From Branchiostoma belcheri (Eukaryota > Chordata > Leptocardii > Amphioxiformes > Branchiostomatidae): a stretch of 64,000 bases of DNA. Below the pieces are notes generated by a model. That model saw only the letters and a program-made list of their open reading frames with translations, did no database searches and was not told where the DNA came from. Shown here one piece after another: positions 23,897-35,334 of the stretch. The position numbers and the translations under genes are program-made. Each line of letters opens with the position of its first letter. The stretch's first letter is position 1. The stretch is from the NCBI RefSeq assembly GCF_001625305.1, contig NW_017804120.1:1895095-1959094 (forward strand), written 5' to 3'.

Positions 23897-24640
23897 GATG
23901 GATGTGAAAGGTCAACCAAATGGCGGGAAATTCTTTGACTGTACTACACAAAATAATCCCCGAGATGAGACGCAAATCAGTTATATCCTTACTCAGTTTT
24001 GGGTCTAGATTTTTCGGTTGTGGCTATATCTATGAATACTCTTTTGTATTTCCTGATAACAATGTTCCTCGTGCCTTTGATATTTTGGTGGCGTAGATTT
24101 TGTCGTCTGCTGTCGTATGCTTTGTATTAGTGCGCGGTATCGGTAATGCGGCCTTGTCGCCTGATTACCCAGATAGTGTGTGCTACAATAACAAACTTTA
24201 TTCACACCACAAAAGTACAGCGATTTCCGTAAGGTATATAACTGGATATACAGACAGACATGTGGTACAAAGAATCCATTTACATTTATACGTTACAAAG
24301 CTACGAATAAATCAACATGCTACGTTTGGACATGTCTCGTATAACCAAGGAGGTTAAAATCAATTTTAAAGCTCTTTGGTGTAACGTTCCTATTACTTCT
24401 AAGGTCTAAAGATTCTTACAGTAAGGGTTAACACATTGAGAATGTAGTTGAATTTATAGCATGAACCCTGAGCATGAATTGTACAAAGTACTGTTCAGGC
24501 GTATGCAAATTATTGGTAGGCAAATCACCCTAGTACGTTACTTTGCCTACCACTCACGATCACGATCAATATATATGTAGTGCATTACAAAAGAGAGAAA
24601 ATATTGTAACAGATAGCAACGCCTAACTCACACCATGCCA
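23897..24640. other. 5' flank of the KBTBD-type gene
   Basis: The start context CACATCCATCATGG precedes the gene. No other exon or clear promoter motif could be fixed here; short frames on both strands have no domain character. Confidence 0.35.
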
Positions 24641-24689
24641 TACGCCGTTTACGTTCATATTCCAGTAGTAAAGTAGTCTCTTAGAATAG

Positions 24690-24785
24690 ACTTGATTGTA
24701 TTGATCACATTGTTATTGATGCCATACATTGTACCCTGTACAACTGTCGAGCAATAAAGTTAATTCATTCATATTTTTTTTATTC
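24690..24785 (+). repeat. Non-LTR retrotransposon 3' tail
   Basis: ACTGTCGAGCAATAAAGTT then ATTCATTCAT matches the 3' end at 25,180-25,256. Only the tail is present. Confidence 0.55.
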
Positions 24786-25139
24786 ATCAAAACATAAAAG
24801 TCATAACAAGGACAGTGTGGCGCTGCACTCAAGTTAACAACTTATATTAACAGCGCCACACAACAAAAAAGGTACAATTAACATCAAATATACAAAGTTG
24901 ACATATCTGTGCGCCGTAGTCCCACCACCCCAAGACATTAAAATGTTAAATCAAATTAAATGCTAACAGAGCTATTTGAAAGATAAGATTACATGGTAAC
25001 CTCCTATATCTCATTGGCGGAAAAACATCCGCCAATCATTCATATTTGATAACAAGGGTTGGAAGCATAGTTTTGGATGGTGCTAAATCGAACTTCTTTA
25101 AATTTATGTTTGGGTTCAAAAGTGAGTGGGCGGAGATTT
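24786..25139. other. Spacer, no gene seen
   Basis: It holds a short inverted pair around 24,818-24,865 (GTGTGGCGCTG / CAGCGCCACAC). Otherwise unremarkable. Confidence 0.4.
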
Positions 25140-25256
25140 GGTCTCAATTGACGAGTAGTAATGTTGTTTTACGTCCATTCATTGTACTATGTAACGTTAC
25201 ATTTGTCGAGCAATAAAGTTCATTCATTCATTCATTCATTCATTCATACAATCGTA
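25140..25256 (+). repeat. Non-LTR retrotransposon 3' tail ending in (CATT)n
   Basis: The segment TTTGTCGAGCAATAAAGTTC is followed by seven CATT units, the kind of short 3' microsatellite tail seen on CR1/L2/RTE-type elements. Confidence 0.6.
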
Positions 25257-25513
25257 TGAGTTTATACAATATACATTGTACGATGTAATTTATAAAACGT
25301 ATATCTACTTCCAGGAAGATTGAAATATCTGATTCCTCGCTTTAGAGCTCGAGTACTCTCCAAGCAAATTCTATGGCAGTGCATGGGGACCTTATATTGG
25401 CCGCGCCTGTATCCATTGGCCTCCTGTAACCATTGGCCGCCCAACGAAAGTCACAAAAGGCCAATGGATACAGGCGGCCAGTATAGTACTCCCCTTGCCC
25501 CACAGACTCTTCC

Positions 25514-25720
25514 TTAAAGGCGCGGTCACATTTCCCAACCCGGGGCCCGGCCGGGCAGTCGTTTGGAACTAAAATTATGATATAAGACAGCAAAGCACAA
25601 TAAACGTTTTAGAAACTTAACCATGAGCACTATTTGTGTATGCTCTTAATACTAGTAATTGTTTTCGTTCACGCAAACAACCCGCCCGGTCCTCGGCTTG
25701 GAAATGTGAACGTGGCATAA
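25514..25720. repeat. TTAA-type inverted-repeat element, probable small MITE
   Basis: The left end TTAAAGGCGCGGTCACATTTCC and the right end (reverse complement) TTATGCCACGTTCACATTTCC are imperfect inverted repeats. The interior has GGCCCGGCCGGG and CCCGCCCGG. The ends share GGTCACA with the TTAA-flanked element at 55,842-56,307. Confidence 0.45.
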
Positions 25721-25734
25721 GAAGGGCAGCTAAA

Positions 25735-26200
25735 CCGGGAAATCAGATATTTCCAAATTCCCGAAGTAGATATGCGTTAATGAGAGACGGGGGGGCGTCA
25801 CAGACTTTCTGCAACCTATGACCCACTGCTCACGGAGTCACATGTGTTATGACGCTACGGAAGCGGTGGATTGCTCAATCCTTGACAAAGCCTGGAGTTG
25901 TACAGTCGAAAATTTGGGTCCAATTTCTTGTGGTGGCAATTACAGTTCAAACTTATGATAACAGTTAAACTTTACGTGACCAACACAAATTTTTCTACTG
26001 ACTCCGTCAGTCTTGTTCGCGGAATGGACCCATCTACTGCAGCTTCCGGGACGTGACGTCGGAAACACGTGGTTGCAGCAGAGGGTCATACGTGGCAGAT
26101 AACCTATGACGCCCCCCGTCCCAATTTACTTTGTGTTGGTCACGTAAGGTTTAACTGTTATCATAATGTTATATACCAACACAGATGAACTTTCATGCTA
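25735..26200. mobile_element. PLE 3' fragments in fold-back arrangement
   Basis: From 25,785 the + strand carries the GACGGGGGGGCGTCACAGAC tail region seen in the 47-kb copy. Then ACAGTTAAACTTTACGTGAC at 25,962-25,981 and its inverse GTCACGTAAGGTTTAACTGT at 26,140-26,159 form the arms of a fold-back. The right arm continues into the shared tail ACACAGATGAACTTTCATG at about 26,180. It lies just beyond the TRPV gene's last exon. Confidence 0.6.
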
Positions 26201-26265
26201 CAGTTCAAACTTGTTACATAATGCGTTAATGATTTACATCATAGAATGCATTACAGCTCATAGGT

Positions 26266-29200
26266 TTAGAGACTGGTGGTCTGTTTGCGCCAGTGGTCCA
26301 CCATGGCGCGCATCTTGTCAGACCGGGTGGAGCCGGCTGCATGCCGTGCGAACGACGGCCGCTGTCTCGCCGGGGCCCGCTTAAACTTCACCTCACTGCG
26401 CGCCTCCAGCTCACCCAGAATCTTCACCCTATAATCAATGGAATAAAAATGGATGTGAGTTTATATACCTTTAAAGGCATGTACTGCAATTTCAGGGTAG
26501 CAAAACTCCAAAAAATATTCTGCATGAGGAACTCTGTCTGACATTGACATTTACTGTGTGGCACAGTTTTTTTTTCATTATATCATATTGAAGCGTTTGA
26601 AATAACGCAAAAGAATCTACGCGACGAGTTTGATTTTTTTTCCCTTTGGGTACCTGTTATCTCTATTGCAAGCAGACTTACCGGTATACGTAACATGACG
26701 CCCCCCCTCCCTCCCCCAAAATACAAAAAGCCATCGGTGGCTTGAGTATCAAAGTAGTGTCGTTTCTGACATATGTCATCAGTACATCTTCTTGGAAATT
26801 GGGTGACCTGACACTACCAACGCTCACGGCCGATAGTAGCCTCTACCAGAAAAGAGTAGACATTGGGAAAGTAGACAGATGACATGCCAGGGGAGTTGGT
26901 CCACTAAGAGACCGGAGTGGCAAACTGCTCTACTCTTTCCAGCCGCTTGCCGAAGATTGGTACGAGCTCGAGGCTAGGCCAATAGGACAAATGACGACTG
27001 TACCAGCCCTACCTGAGGTATCGCGTGTTAGGGTCAAACCCGGGCACGTCCACGTACTCCCCCGCCGGCCGCCTCAGGCAACTCGGCAGGCGCCTCTCGA
27101 ACAGGAGGATCAGGCAAGCACGCTTAATGAAAATACACAAACAGAAAAAGGAATAAACTTCAAATTCATGGCACCAATGATATGAGCTTATCTTTGTTGC
27201 TGAATTTTAGTGTAGATTCTAATTTGCTTAATCATTTTGTATTTTTTGTGTACGTCAGCCGTTAACAACTGAGTCTGCCTTAAGCTTTGCTGACGTTGCA
27301 ATGATTTGTATCATTGCCAAAAACATGATACAAAACAAATACTTGCATCTTCCAGAGGCCCCGCTTTTCCTCCGAGACCCTGGGCAGAATTTCTCCCATC
27401 ATGCCAATTCACGTTAAACAACACAACACAACACACGTATAGATATTTTTAAAGAACAGGCCCCTCCTTTGTATCTGCAGCTTTCAAAGGTCCTGGTCTT
27501 CCGAAACCCTGGACAGAGTCTCAACCATCATCCCGACTTACGTTAAAGAACCCAACACGCTTATAGATATTTCCCATCTTTCTATCATTAAGCTCTATAA
27601 AGAATACCTGCAGCTTCCAGAGATCCCGTTTCTCCTCCGAGACCCTTGACAGCGTCTCCCCCATCATCCCGATTTACGTTAAAGAACCCAACACACTTAT
27701 AGATATTTCCCATCTTTCTATCATTAAGCTCTATAAAGAATACCTGCAGCTTCCAGAGATCCCGTTTCTCCTCCGAGACCCTGGACAGCGTCTCCCCCAT
27801 CATCCCGATGAGAAGGTTAGTCATCAGCAGAAAGGAGAAGATGAGGAAGCTGACGAACAGGGAGACCGCCATGGCGGGGTTGGGGGCCTTGTCTAGAACC
27901 GTGACGTCCTCCACCCCAAGCGTGAGTTTGAACAGAGTCAGCATGGTGTGTTCAAAGTCACGGAACTGTTCCAGGTACTCTTCAGCCTGCTCAAACGTGA
28001 TGTAGAATGCTGAAATGCAAAGTTATTTCAAGTTGAACTATTGAAAATTCGACATTTGAACCGTGGCGTTCTTCACTCCAAGCGTGAGTTTGAACAGAGT
28101 CAGCATGGTGTGTTCGAAGTCACGGAACTGTTCCAGGTACTCTTCAGCCTGCTCAAACGTGATGTAGAATGCTGCAGTGCAAAAGTATTTCCATTCAATT
28201 CATTCAAAATACAACGGCGCGACCTCATCACCTTGTCGGTTATGGACATGAACTGTCGACGTCTTTGAGTCATGTTATTGGCTTATTCATGTTTACCGAA
28301 GGAAAACATATTGTTCTTTTCTCGTTTCTTCCTCTGTTCCAAACACTGACCTCGTCAATGACCTGAACCAGACCGTCTGTCGCCATGGTAACTGGTGTTG
28401 GGTTACGTAATGTTGCAATTTCATAGTGGGAGGAATTTACTCTATCATCACATATGTGAATATGTTTTAGCAAGAATTAGAAGAGCACACCATATATGCG
28501 AAGGTTAACATTATGCATTTGCTTTGCAAATTTTTACCATTTTAGTTTTCAATTGTTTTTACGTGATGTCTTGTCTTTAAATGCTGTAATTCAAAGTTAT
28601 TTCTGTTTTTCATCAGCTGAAAATTCTCATCTATGAATTTGACCACCTACCTGAGGTGTATCCCAGCAGGCAGACAAGATAGACGGCAAAGAATCGAACG
28701 ATGTCTCCCGCGAGAATCTACAGGCAAAAAATAAAACATGAACATATTAGACAAGCCAGGCCCTAGGGAAGCTAGCTGATCAGTTGCTGAACCGTTGGCC
28801 ACGTAAATATCTTAATTTCGTTTCGTGTTACAAGAACTCTCTTATCTTACAACGCTTTAATGTTGGATGAAAGAGAAGTATCAGCACCAAGGACATGGCT
28901 ACATCCACGTCTAATTTACGGGGATATGCATGTTATACGTGTACGTGCTTGTTGAATGACGACGCCTTTGGTCTTAAGACCATGCAGTTGAACATCAGCA
29001 CATCCCTTGCATACTTAACACGAACAAGGATATTATACGTACCTGTTGGATAATGACAGTGAAGGGCCCCAGAGCTTCACTGCCCCGTGAGAAGTATAGC
29101 AGTAACATCCAGCCGAACACCAGGGCCAGGGACATAACCACATCTTCGCGGGGGTGGTCAGTCAGCCGAAACACCACCAAAATCAGCACAGAACAACTGT

Positions 29201-32200
29201 ATAAAAGGCTGTGAAACAAACAAAAAAAGATAGGAGTGAAGGAAGATTTGCTCTTTTTCTTTTGTACTCAAGGCTTACAGAAACTGATACATACGTATTG
29301 AAGCCTCCAACAATTTTAATAGCTAAGCGACTTTCTGCGTCATACATATCAATCAAAATGGTAATGTGAAGTGAAACTAGCGAAATAACATTTGCAAAGC
29401 AAATGCATAATGTTTACCTTCGGACATGGTCTGCTCTGTTAATTCTTACTCAAACACATTCACATACATTTACTACTAGTATATGGTGACAAGAGCAGAG
29501 CAGACCATGAAATTGCAACACCAGTCACCATGGTGACAGACGTCAACAAATCATGTCATTGGTCAGACCTTGGGTCACTGCTTGGAGAAGAAGAAGAGGA
29601 AGAAACTGTATAAAAACAATATGTTTTCCATCGGTAAACATAATAAAATCAGGACCTTCAAAAGATCCATCGATGGACATTTGGTGACAGAAATTTTAGA
29701 AAAAAATGCTTAGGTACCTGAGAAAACGGAAGGGCCCGTTGCCGACTCCGTTGAAGATCCCACAAGCCTCTGGCTTGACATGTATCATGTCAGAAATCTC
29801 GACCCACAGGATGACCAGGACCACCAGTAATGTGAACATCTCCCCGGCAAGGCGTGCATAGTGCCACGGTGTGCTGTACGACTCCTGAAAATGAAAAAAA
29901 GTATTTCCTTATACAAATTTGGATTCTTCATTTCTTACTTTTACGTTTCAGTGTCTATCAGACACCTTCCTCAGAGCGACTGACTGGAGTTCTGCTTCTC
30001 GCCGCCTGCTTAGGTGGCGCTTTTTGCGGCGAGAACATAATCCCAAATGTGGCAAAGTATGTATCCCCCCTCGTCCAGGTTCATCATTACATATAACGGC
30101 GATAAACAGTACTCCAGTCAGAAGCTCTGAGGAAGGTGTCTGACAGGCATTTAAACGTAAGCAAGGTAGGAAGAACCCCTGATGGTGTATATGAAAATTT
30201 CAATATCCACTGTTCTACTAACCTGATAAAAATATTTTGAAGTAAAAAAATACTTTATAGAATATAACACAGATAAAACTTACAAACACGGGTGCTTTTT
30301 CCACCACCGTGACCGTGACATTGTTGCTGCCATCACTCACGACTTTTACCACAGTCCGCAGTGGTCTGTACCAGCAGCAGATGGTAAACACGACGATGTG
30401 AACAAGGTAAGCCAGAGCGAAGGCCAAGAACCAGCCCCGGACGAAACTCGTCCACTTCTTGTTGAGCAGCTGTTTTATAGGCGTGGTTTGGACCATTCGT
30501 GCAGCCTGGATGCGCAAAGATTACAAATGTTACGTTGAAAATCGATACTTATTGGTAGATAAAATCTATAAATCATAAATGTAGACTCTTCATGTACAAT
30601 GTAGAGGTCTTCATGTACAATGACCCACTACACCTGCCACGTGACTAAATGAGAACATGACGCCAGTTATGGGTCAAAGGTGCTGGGAAGTCTGTAGCGA
30701 CCCCCGTCCCACTTAGGTGAAGGTAATCTGTCTCTTATAGCAATAACTATACCAAATGCGGATGCCAAATATTAAACTACCAAGTACGGCCAAGATGGGG
30801 ACAGTAGTAAATGTACTATCGAATCCTTAGAAGTTCAAATCCTATTTCAAACTTTCTACAACAGCATTTATGACTTTCACTGGACTACAACATTAAGGAA
30901 CTATCTCCCAAACAAATGTTTCCCCCTCGAATACAATCGTCAAGCTTTCAAAATAAATTTCCTGGCATAGTCATGTCTGTCATACTGCCTAGACCATTGC
31001 CCGTTGCCATTTAGCTTTGCAATGAGCAGCACCGTTAAACGATAAAGACATTGAACAATACATAGGTTTAAATAGTTACGTGTAAGATTGCCTTTACCTT
31101 GATGTTAGTGTAAAACCTGCGCACGTTGCTGTAGACCACGATCTCCAGTAGACCGTTACACGTCCTGTTGTGTAGACTGTCTATATCAGTCAGGTCGTAC
31201 AGACACTCGGACACAGGGCCGTACTTCCACAGCACGTGGTGCTTACGGTTGGGGTCTAGGAGCACCTGGAACATCTGCAGATGAACAGAACACACATGAT
31301 TGTTCATCATGCACACATATAGAACCATACTTCCACAGCACGTTTGGGTCTGGGTGCACCTGGAACATCTGCAGATGAACAGAATACACATGGTTATTCA
31401 GACACTCGGATACAGGACCATGCTTCCACAGCACGTGGTGCGTACGGTTAGGGTCTAGGAGCACCTGGAACATCTGCAGATGAACAGAACACACGTGATT
31501 ATTCATATACACACATAAAACCAACTGTAATTTCCACAGCACATGGGATGCTTACGTTTGGGTCTGGGAGCACCTGGAACATCTGCAGATGAACAGAACG
31601 CACGTGGTTATTCATGCACGCATAGAACCATGCTTCCACAGCACGTGGTGCTTACCGTTAGGGTCTAGGAGCACCTGGAACATCTGCAGATGAACAAGAC
31701 ACACGTGATTATTCATACACATACATAAAACCGTAATTTCCACAGCACGTGGTGCTTACGGTTAGGGTATAGGAGCACCTGGAACATCTGCAGATGAACA
31801 AGACACACGTGATTATTCATACACATACATAAAACCGTAATTTTCCACAGCACGTGGTGCTTACGGTTAGGGTCTAGGAGCGCCTGGAACATTTGCTGAT
31901 GAACAGAACACACGTGGCCATTAAAACTCACAGAGTCGTACTTTTATATGTAGCATGTGATGCTGTGGTCTATAGATAAGAGGACCTGGAACATATTTTT
32001 GTTTAGAGACACTGCAGTTGAGGACGATAAGCTGAAAGTCAATTTTATTTGTAGAAAGAACATCTACAAGCAATCAAAGATGACAGATTTCACCCCTTAC
32101 TCATGCAAGCTTGCGACGCATTCACAGTTACACAGACAGTAGCAAGACTGGGTGTTTGTTGTAGATACTGCATGAACACACACCTCTAGATTGCCGCTAT

Positions 32201-32938
32201 CTGCTGCCAGCTTGACCGGAGTAAGTCCCGCGTTGTTGGTGATCTTCTCCAGATCCAGACTCTCCCTGATCTGGATAAGCTCTTCCTAAATGGACAAATA
32301 TGATGGTCCCCTGTACTTACACGGACAATTTTAGTAACTGTTTTATTATCAAACACCAGAAGTAAATACAACTATCAAGAGTAGAAATGCAGTCGAGTAG
32401 CGATTTGTATGGTCATGGCTTCATTTCTGTCTACAAAAGACATTGATCAGTATCAATGACTTTTGATGATCACTTCAAACTCAGAAAGAAAATGTACATA
32501 TGGGCCTTCCTACCTGGGTGAGTTGTTGGTTGTCGTACTGTTCCTTGAGTGTTTCCAGCTGTTCCTCCACCAGCTTCAGCACCAGCCTGGTCATGGAACA
32601 GGCGGCGTCAGCGTGCTCCATGATGGCCAGCACGTGCAGAACTGTGTTTCCTGTATGGACGTTATATAAAATGATCAAACTAAAAAAAAAAACAAAAAAA
32701 AACTATGTTCTGCACAACAGTCTTGATTTCGCGCACACACACATGCACGCGCACACAAGCGCGCGCACACACGCACACACACATACGCACACACAAAGCG
32801 CGCGCGCACACACGCACACACAAGCGCGCACACATACGCACACACACAAGCGCGCACACATACACACACACACACACACAAGCGCGCACATATACGTACA
32901 CACACACAAACGCGCACACATGCACCTACACACGCACA

Positions 32939-32991
<53 letters not shown>

Positions 32992-35299
32992 GCGCACACA
33001 CATATGAGCGCCCACCTTTTGAATCCTGATTGTCCAGTTCAGCGCCATTTTGCACCAGATACCGGACAATATGCTCCATTCCAAGACGGGCCGCGAGAGA
33101 AAGAGCAAACTCCCCTGCAAAATGTTGGAATATAATTATATATTAAACTATTTTGCACATTTTAGAAGACAATTTCTTTCTACCAACCCTATCATATTCT
33201 TTTCAGAACTGAAATCAGAGATACAGGACTAGGTACCTAGTTGTTTACCGTAGTAAAATAGGGAAACTCCTCGGTTTACCGTAGTAAAACAGGACGTCCA
33301 TAGGCTTACCGTAGTAAAACAGGACGTCGCCCTCCCTGCCCTGGGCCTGGGAGAAGTTTTTCCCGGTGCAGCGCGCGTTCGGGTCCGCCCCGCGGCTCAC
33401 CAGCTCCCGTACCAGCTTAAAGTTCCCGTTAAAAATGGCCAGATGCAGCGGAGATTCTCCTGCAAAAGTATATATTAAATAGTAAGTAATAATAGTTTAC
33501 GTTCTGACGCATACATTGTATTAAGGTCCGGTCACACAGATAGTATCTATTGGCCCATAACCAACCACACAACCGCGACGGGGGCCGACATCGTCTATCA
33601 GATACCTTTGACCCAGTGTGACATCACACTTTAGAGAAGCCACGTGACACAGCTCACCCTATTGAAGAAGACCAGAGTGACTGGTCGAAAGCTCTAAGTG
33701 AGAACAATCTCTTGTTGCTTGTTGTGTTGGAACAAAAGTTTTAACATGTAACTAACAACACAGATGAACTTTCATGATAGACCTCAAAGTCAGAGTATTT
33801 CATCTCAACAAATGAGGACATGGCGAAAACTAAAGACGTCCGTACCGTCGTGGTTTTTATCACAGCAGACCATGTTGGCACAGTCCACGTGTTGGTCCAG
33901 AATCTCCAGCGCCAGTTTCTCGTCTCCCCTCAGGAGGGCCATGTGCAGGGCCTGGTGGTAACCTGCGTGGCCTTAGGGGCAACATCAAAAATATTGTTAG
34001 ATGTAGGGATTTTCTTATACACAAGTAACACAATCAGTTCTTCTCTCGTCTTGATTACGTTGCGATGTCTTTCAGTTAAAGTAGATGGCGCTTTTCCGGC
34101 GAGAACAAAATTCCAGACGTGACTAAGTTTGTATCCCCCCTCGTCCCGGTTCATCACTGGGATTGTGTTCTCGCCGAAAAGCGGCACCTACTTTGTGCAC
34201 TCTACGTAAGGAAGGTGAGACAAGTACCGGTTGTATATAGGAAAATCCTAATATCCTATGTTCTACTAATCTTATGAAATTGTTTTCGGGTAGATGTTGT
34301 TTCCGTTACAAGCTGACGTAGCGACAATATGTCGAAAGATAATAGTTTCTGCATAACTGTCCGTATGAAAAGATAGTTATAAAATATCATCAAACAGACA
34401 TTTCATCACATTTAAATATGCATAATCAATATACTGTCAAGTAGTTGGAATCGAACTTGGGAAAGAGATCCTAAGAGTCGACAATTGTGCTAGTCTATCT
34501 TTTAATCGGTATCAAAATGTATAACATAAGAAACTGAAAATTACCGCCATCTTTCTGTACATCTTGTGGTTGCATCTCGACATCATTCCGTCCATTTCCT
34601 TTATCTCTGGGGCCGTTTTGACTACAAAAGAAGTTGGAAGCCGTTTCATAGCCGTTTTTTTAATCAGTGTAAAGTGAACCTGATCTTAACATCGAATATC
34701 GATGATTTTCGGTTCAATATAATGTCACATCAATTCCCCTCGCTTAAGTACACATACCCCTATCAAATACATTATAAATAATACATATTTGCATGGTACA
34801 TAATTGTCAAAAAGTAGAAAATCTTTAATAGATTTAAGAGGAGTTCAACAAGAATCTGTTTACTGCAGTCATGAACTTAGTTATATTGGGACTGTCAGGG
34901 AAGACCGAGGCTGGTAAGGAGTTCCACAACCTACGTCTTGGTTTAATAGCATTCACTACTTCTTCTAGACAAATATATTCTTCATTATCAACCACTAGCC
35001 AGTAGGTAGTACTGAAACGCCATCAATAGTAGAAATGTATTTCTAGTCTACAGTACCTTTTTACAATGTATATATACAATAGATTTCGCACACGCATCCT
35101 CAGGGTATTTGCTTATGTCCAATGAAATAAGTATCTCTTCTTTTAGCTGGTTCTGACATTGTATTTACCTGTTGATTCTTGAACTATTCCTTCTGAGAAC
35201 CGCGCTCCCCTGCCGATGGTTGGTATCGTCCGACTCAAAAGCAGGATTGTTCTGGCCATCACCGACTTCTATCACTGAGTGTGTGTTTTTATCCTCCAT
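26266..35299 (-). CDS. TRPV-family cation channel, complete, 15 exons, 719 aa
   Basis: Coding exons: 35299-35169, 34621-34545, 33971-33846, 33459-33310, 33114-33016, 32650-32514, 32285-32184, 31274-31098, 30505-30284, 29884-29718, 29208-29043, 28717-28651, 28009-27744, 27122-27013, 26428-26266. All junctions are GT-AG with agreeing phases. Ankyrin repeats fill residues ~70-290 (GHAGYHQALHMALLRG, GESPLHLAIFNGN, GNTVLHVLAIMEHAD, GLTPVKLAADSGN). Six membrane segments follow: S1 ~352-378, S2 ~418-440, S3 ~463-478, S4 ~485-505 (MSLALVFGWMLLLYFSRG), S5 ~521-542, S6 ~583-612 (LLIGMMGETL), then the TRP-region WKLQ at 626-629. The C-terminus FERRLPSCLRRPAG resembles TRPV5/6. The pore reads TLGVED (570-575) where TRPV1-4 have TIGMGD. 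The protein should be a tetrameric plasma-membrane cation channel. Introns carry many repeats. Confidence 0.92.
26870..26985 (+). repeat. Fragment related to the inverted-repeat element at 44.1 kb
   Basis: ACAGATGACATGCCAGGGGA and GTTGGTCC match the right terminal repeat of the element at 44,112-44,277. Only one end is present here, between the last two TRPV exons. Confidence 0.45.
27345..27743 (-). repeat. Tandem copies of the pore-exon 3' edge and its donor
   Basis: Three extra copies of the last ~60 nt of TRPV exon 13 lie downstream of it in transcription order, at about 27,355-27,405, 27,480-27,535 and 27,605-27,675, each joined to intron sequence. The best repeat period is 136 bp (CGTTAAAGAACCCA at 27,541 and 27,677). 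The copy at 27.6 kb keeps the donor CTGCAG|GTATTC. They would encode fragments of GETLSRVSEEKRDLW but lack acceptors. Confidence 0.75.
28046..28172 (-). repeat. Upstream copy of the pore-exon 5' edge
   Basis: Read on -, 28,172-28,050 repeats the start of TRPV exon 13 (FYITFEQAEEYLEQF through LFKLTLGV) almost exactly, then diverges (KNATV) and has no donor. Its preceding intron bases also match, though with a changed acceptor context (CACTGCAG). Confidence 0.75.
29945..30155. repeat. Fold-back element, intronic, related to 34,075-34,200
   Basis: TCAGACACCTTCCTCAGAGC at 29,959-29,978 and its inverse GCTCTGAGGAAGGTGTCTGA at 30,123-30,142 bracket a core with GGCGCTTTTTGCGGCGAGAA and GTATCCCCCCTCGTCC. 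The same core occurs at 34,080-34,145. Confidence 0.6.
31275..31925 (-). repeat. Seven-fold tandem array over the acceptor edge of TRPV exon 8
   Basis: The junction CACCTGGAACATCTGCAG occurs at 31,263 (the working exon) and again at about 31,358, 31,461, 31,569, 31,671, 31,773 and 31,880, 95-108 bp apart. Each copy joins an acceptor (CTGCAG on -) to the first ~55 nt of exon 8 (MFQVLLDPN, HHVLWK) and then to intron. None keeps the exon's donor. The splice machinery meets six decoy acceptors before the real one. Confidence 0.85.
32738..32998. repeat. (CA)n/(CG)n microsatellite in a TRPV intron
   Basis: About 260 bp of alternating purine-pyrimidine sequence with AAGCGCGCACACA blocks and a pure (CA) run at 32,941-32,990. 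The many open frames here are artefacts of the repeat. Confidence 0.9.
33246..33330 (-). repeat. Triplicated donor edge of TRPV exon 4
   Basis: TTACCGTAGTAAAAC (donor and last exon bases, seen on +) occurs at about 33,245, 33,276 and 33,306. The working donor follows 33,310. The second donor, after 33,280, is exactly 30 nt further and would add ten residues (KPMDVLFYYG) in frame. The third, 31 nt beyond that, would shift the frame. Confidence 0.8.
33590..33785 (+). mobile_element. PLE tail, variant B, intronic
   Basis: GACCCAGTGTGACATCACAC, a hairpin GACCAG/CTGGTC, then GAAAGCTCTAAGTGAGAAC and the tail AACACAGATGAACTTTCATG. A related piece lies at 39,105-39,245 in the opposite orientation. 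Confidence 0.55.
34075..34205. repeat. Second copy of the 29.9-kb fold-back core
   Basis: GGCGCTTTTCCGGCGAGAAC and the inverse GTTCTCGCCGAAAAGCGGC bracket GTATCCCCCCTCGTCCCGG. Intronic in the TRPV gene. Confidence 0.5.
34440..34500 (-). repeat. tRNA-like relic, probable SINE head
   Basis: Read on -, TAGCACAATTG fits a box A and AGTTCGATTCC fits a box B about 30 bp later. No convincing acceptor stem forms, so I treat it as a SINE or tRNA pseudogene relic. Confidence 0.3.
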
Positions 35300-35334
35300 T
35301 TAGAACTAGGTGCAGAAGATAATGTCATCACTTG

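Noticed and set aside
27588..27743. TRPV coding continuing past WKLQ (VFFIELNDRK...)
   Set aside because: This is read-through of a good donor (CTGCAG|GTATTC); the exon at 27122-27013 restores the family's C-terminal sequence in phase.
31275..31925. CRISPR-like array (regular repeats ~100 bp apart)
   Set aside because: The genome is eukaryotic, the units are whole tandem duplicates without unique spacers, and they derive from an exon edge.
32500..33135. His/Thr- and Cys/Val-rich frames on both strands at the CA repeat
   Set aside because: Products of the microsatellite; they overlap two solid TRPV exons on -.
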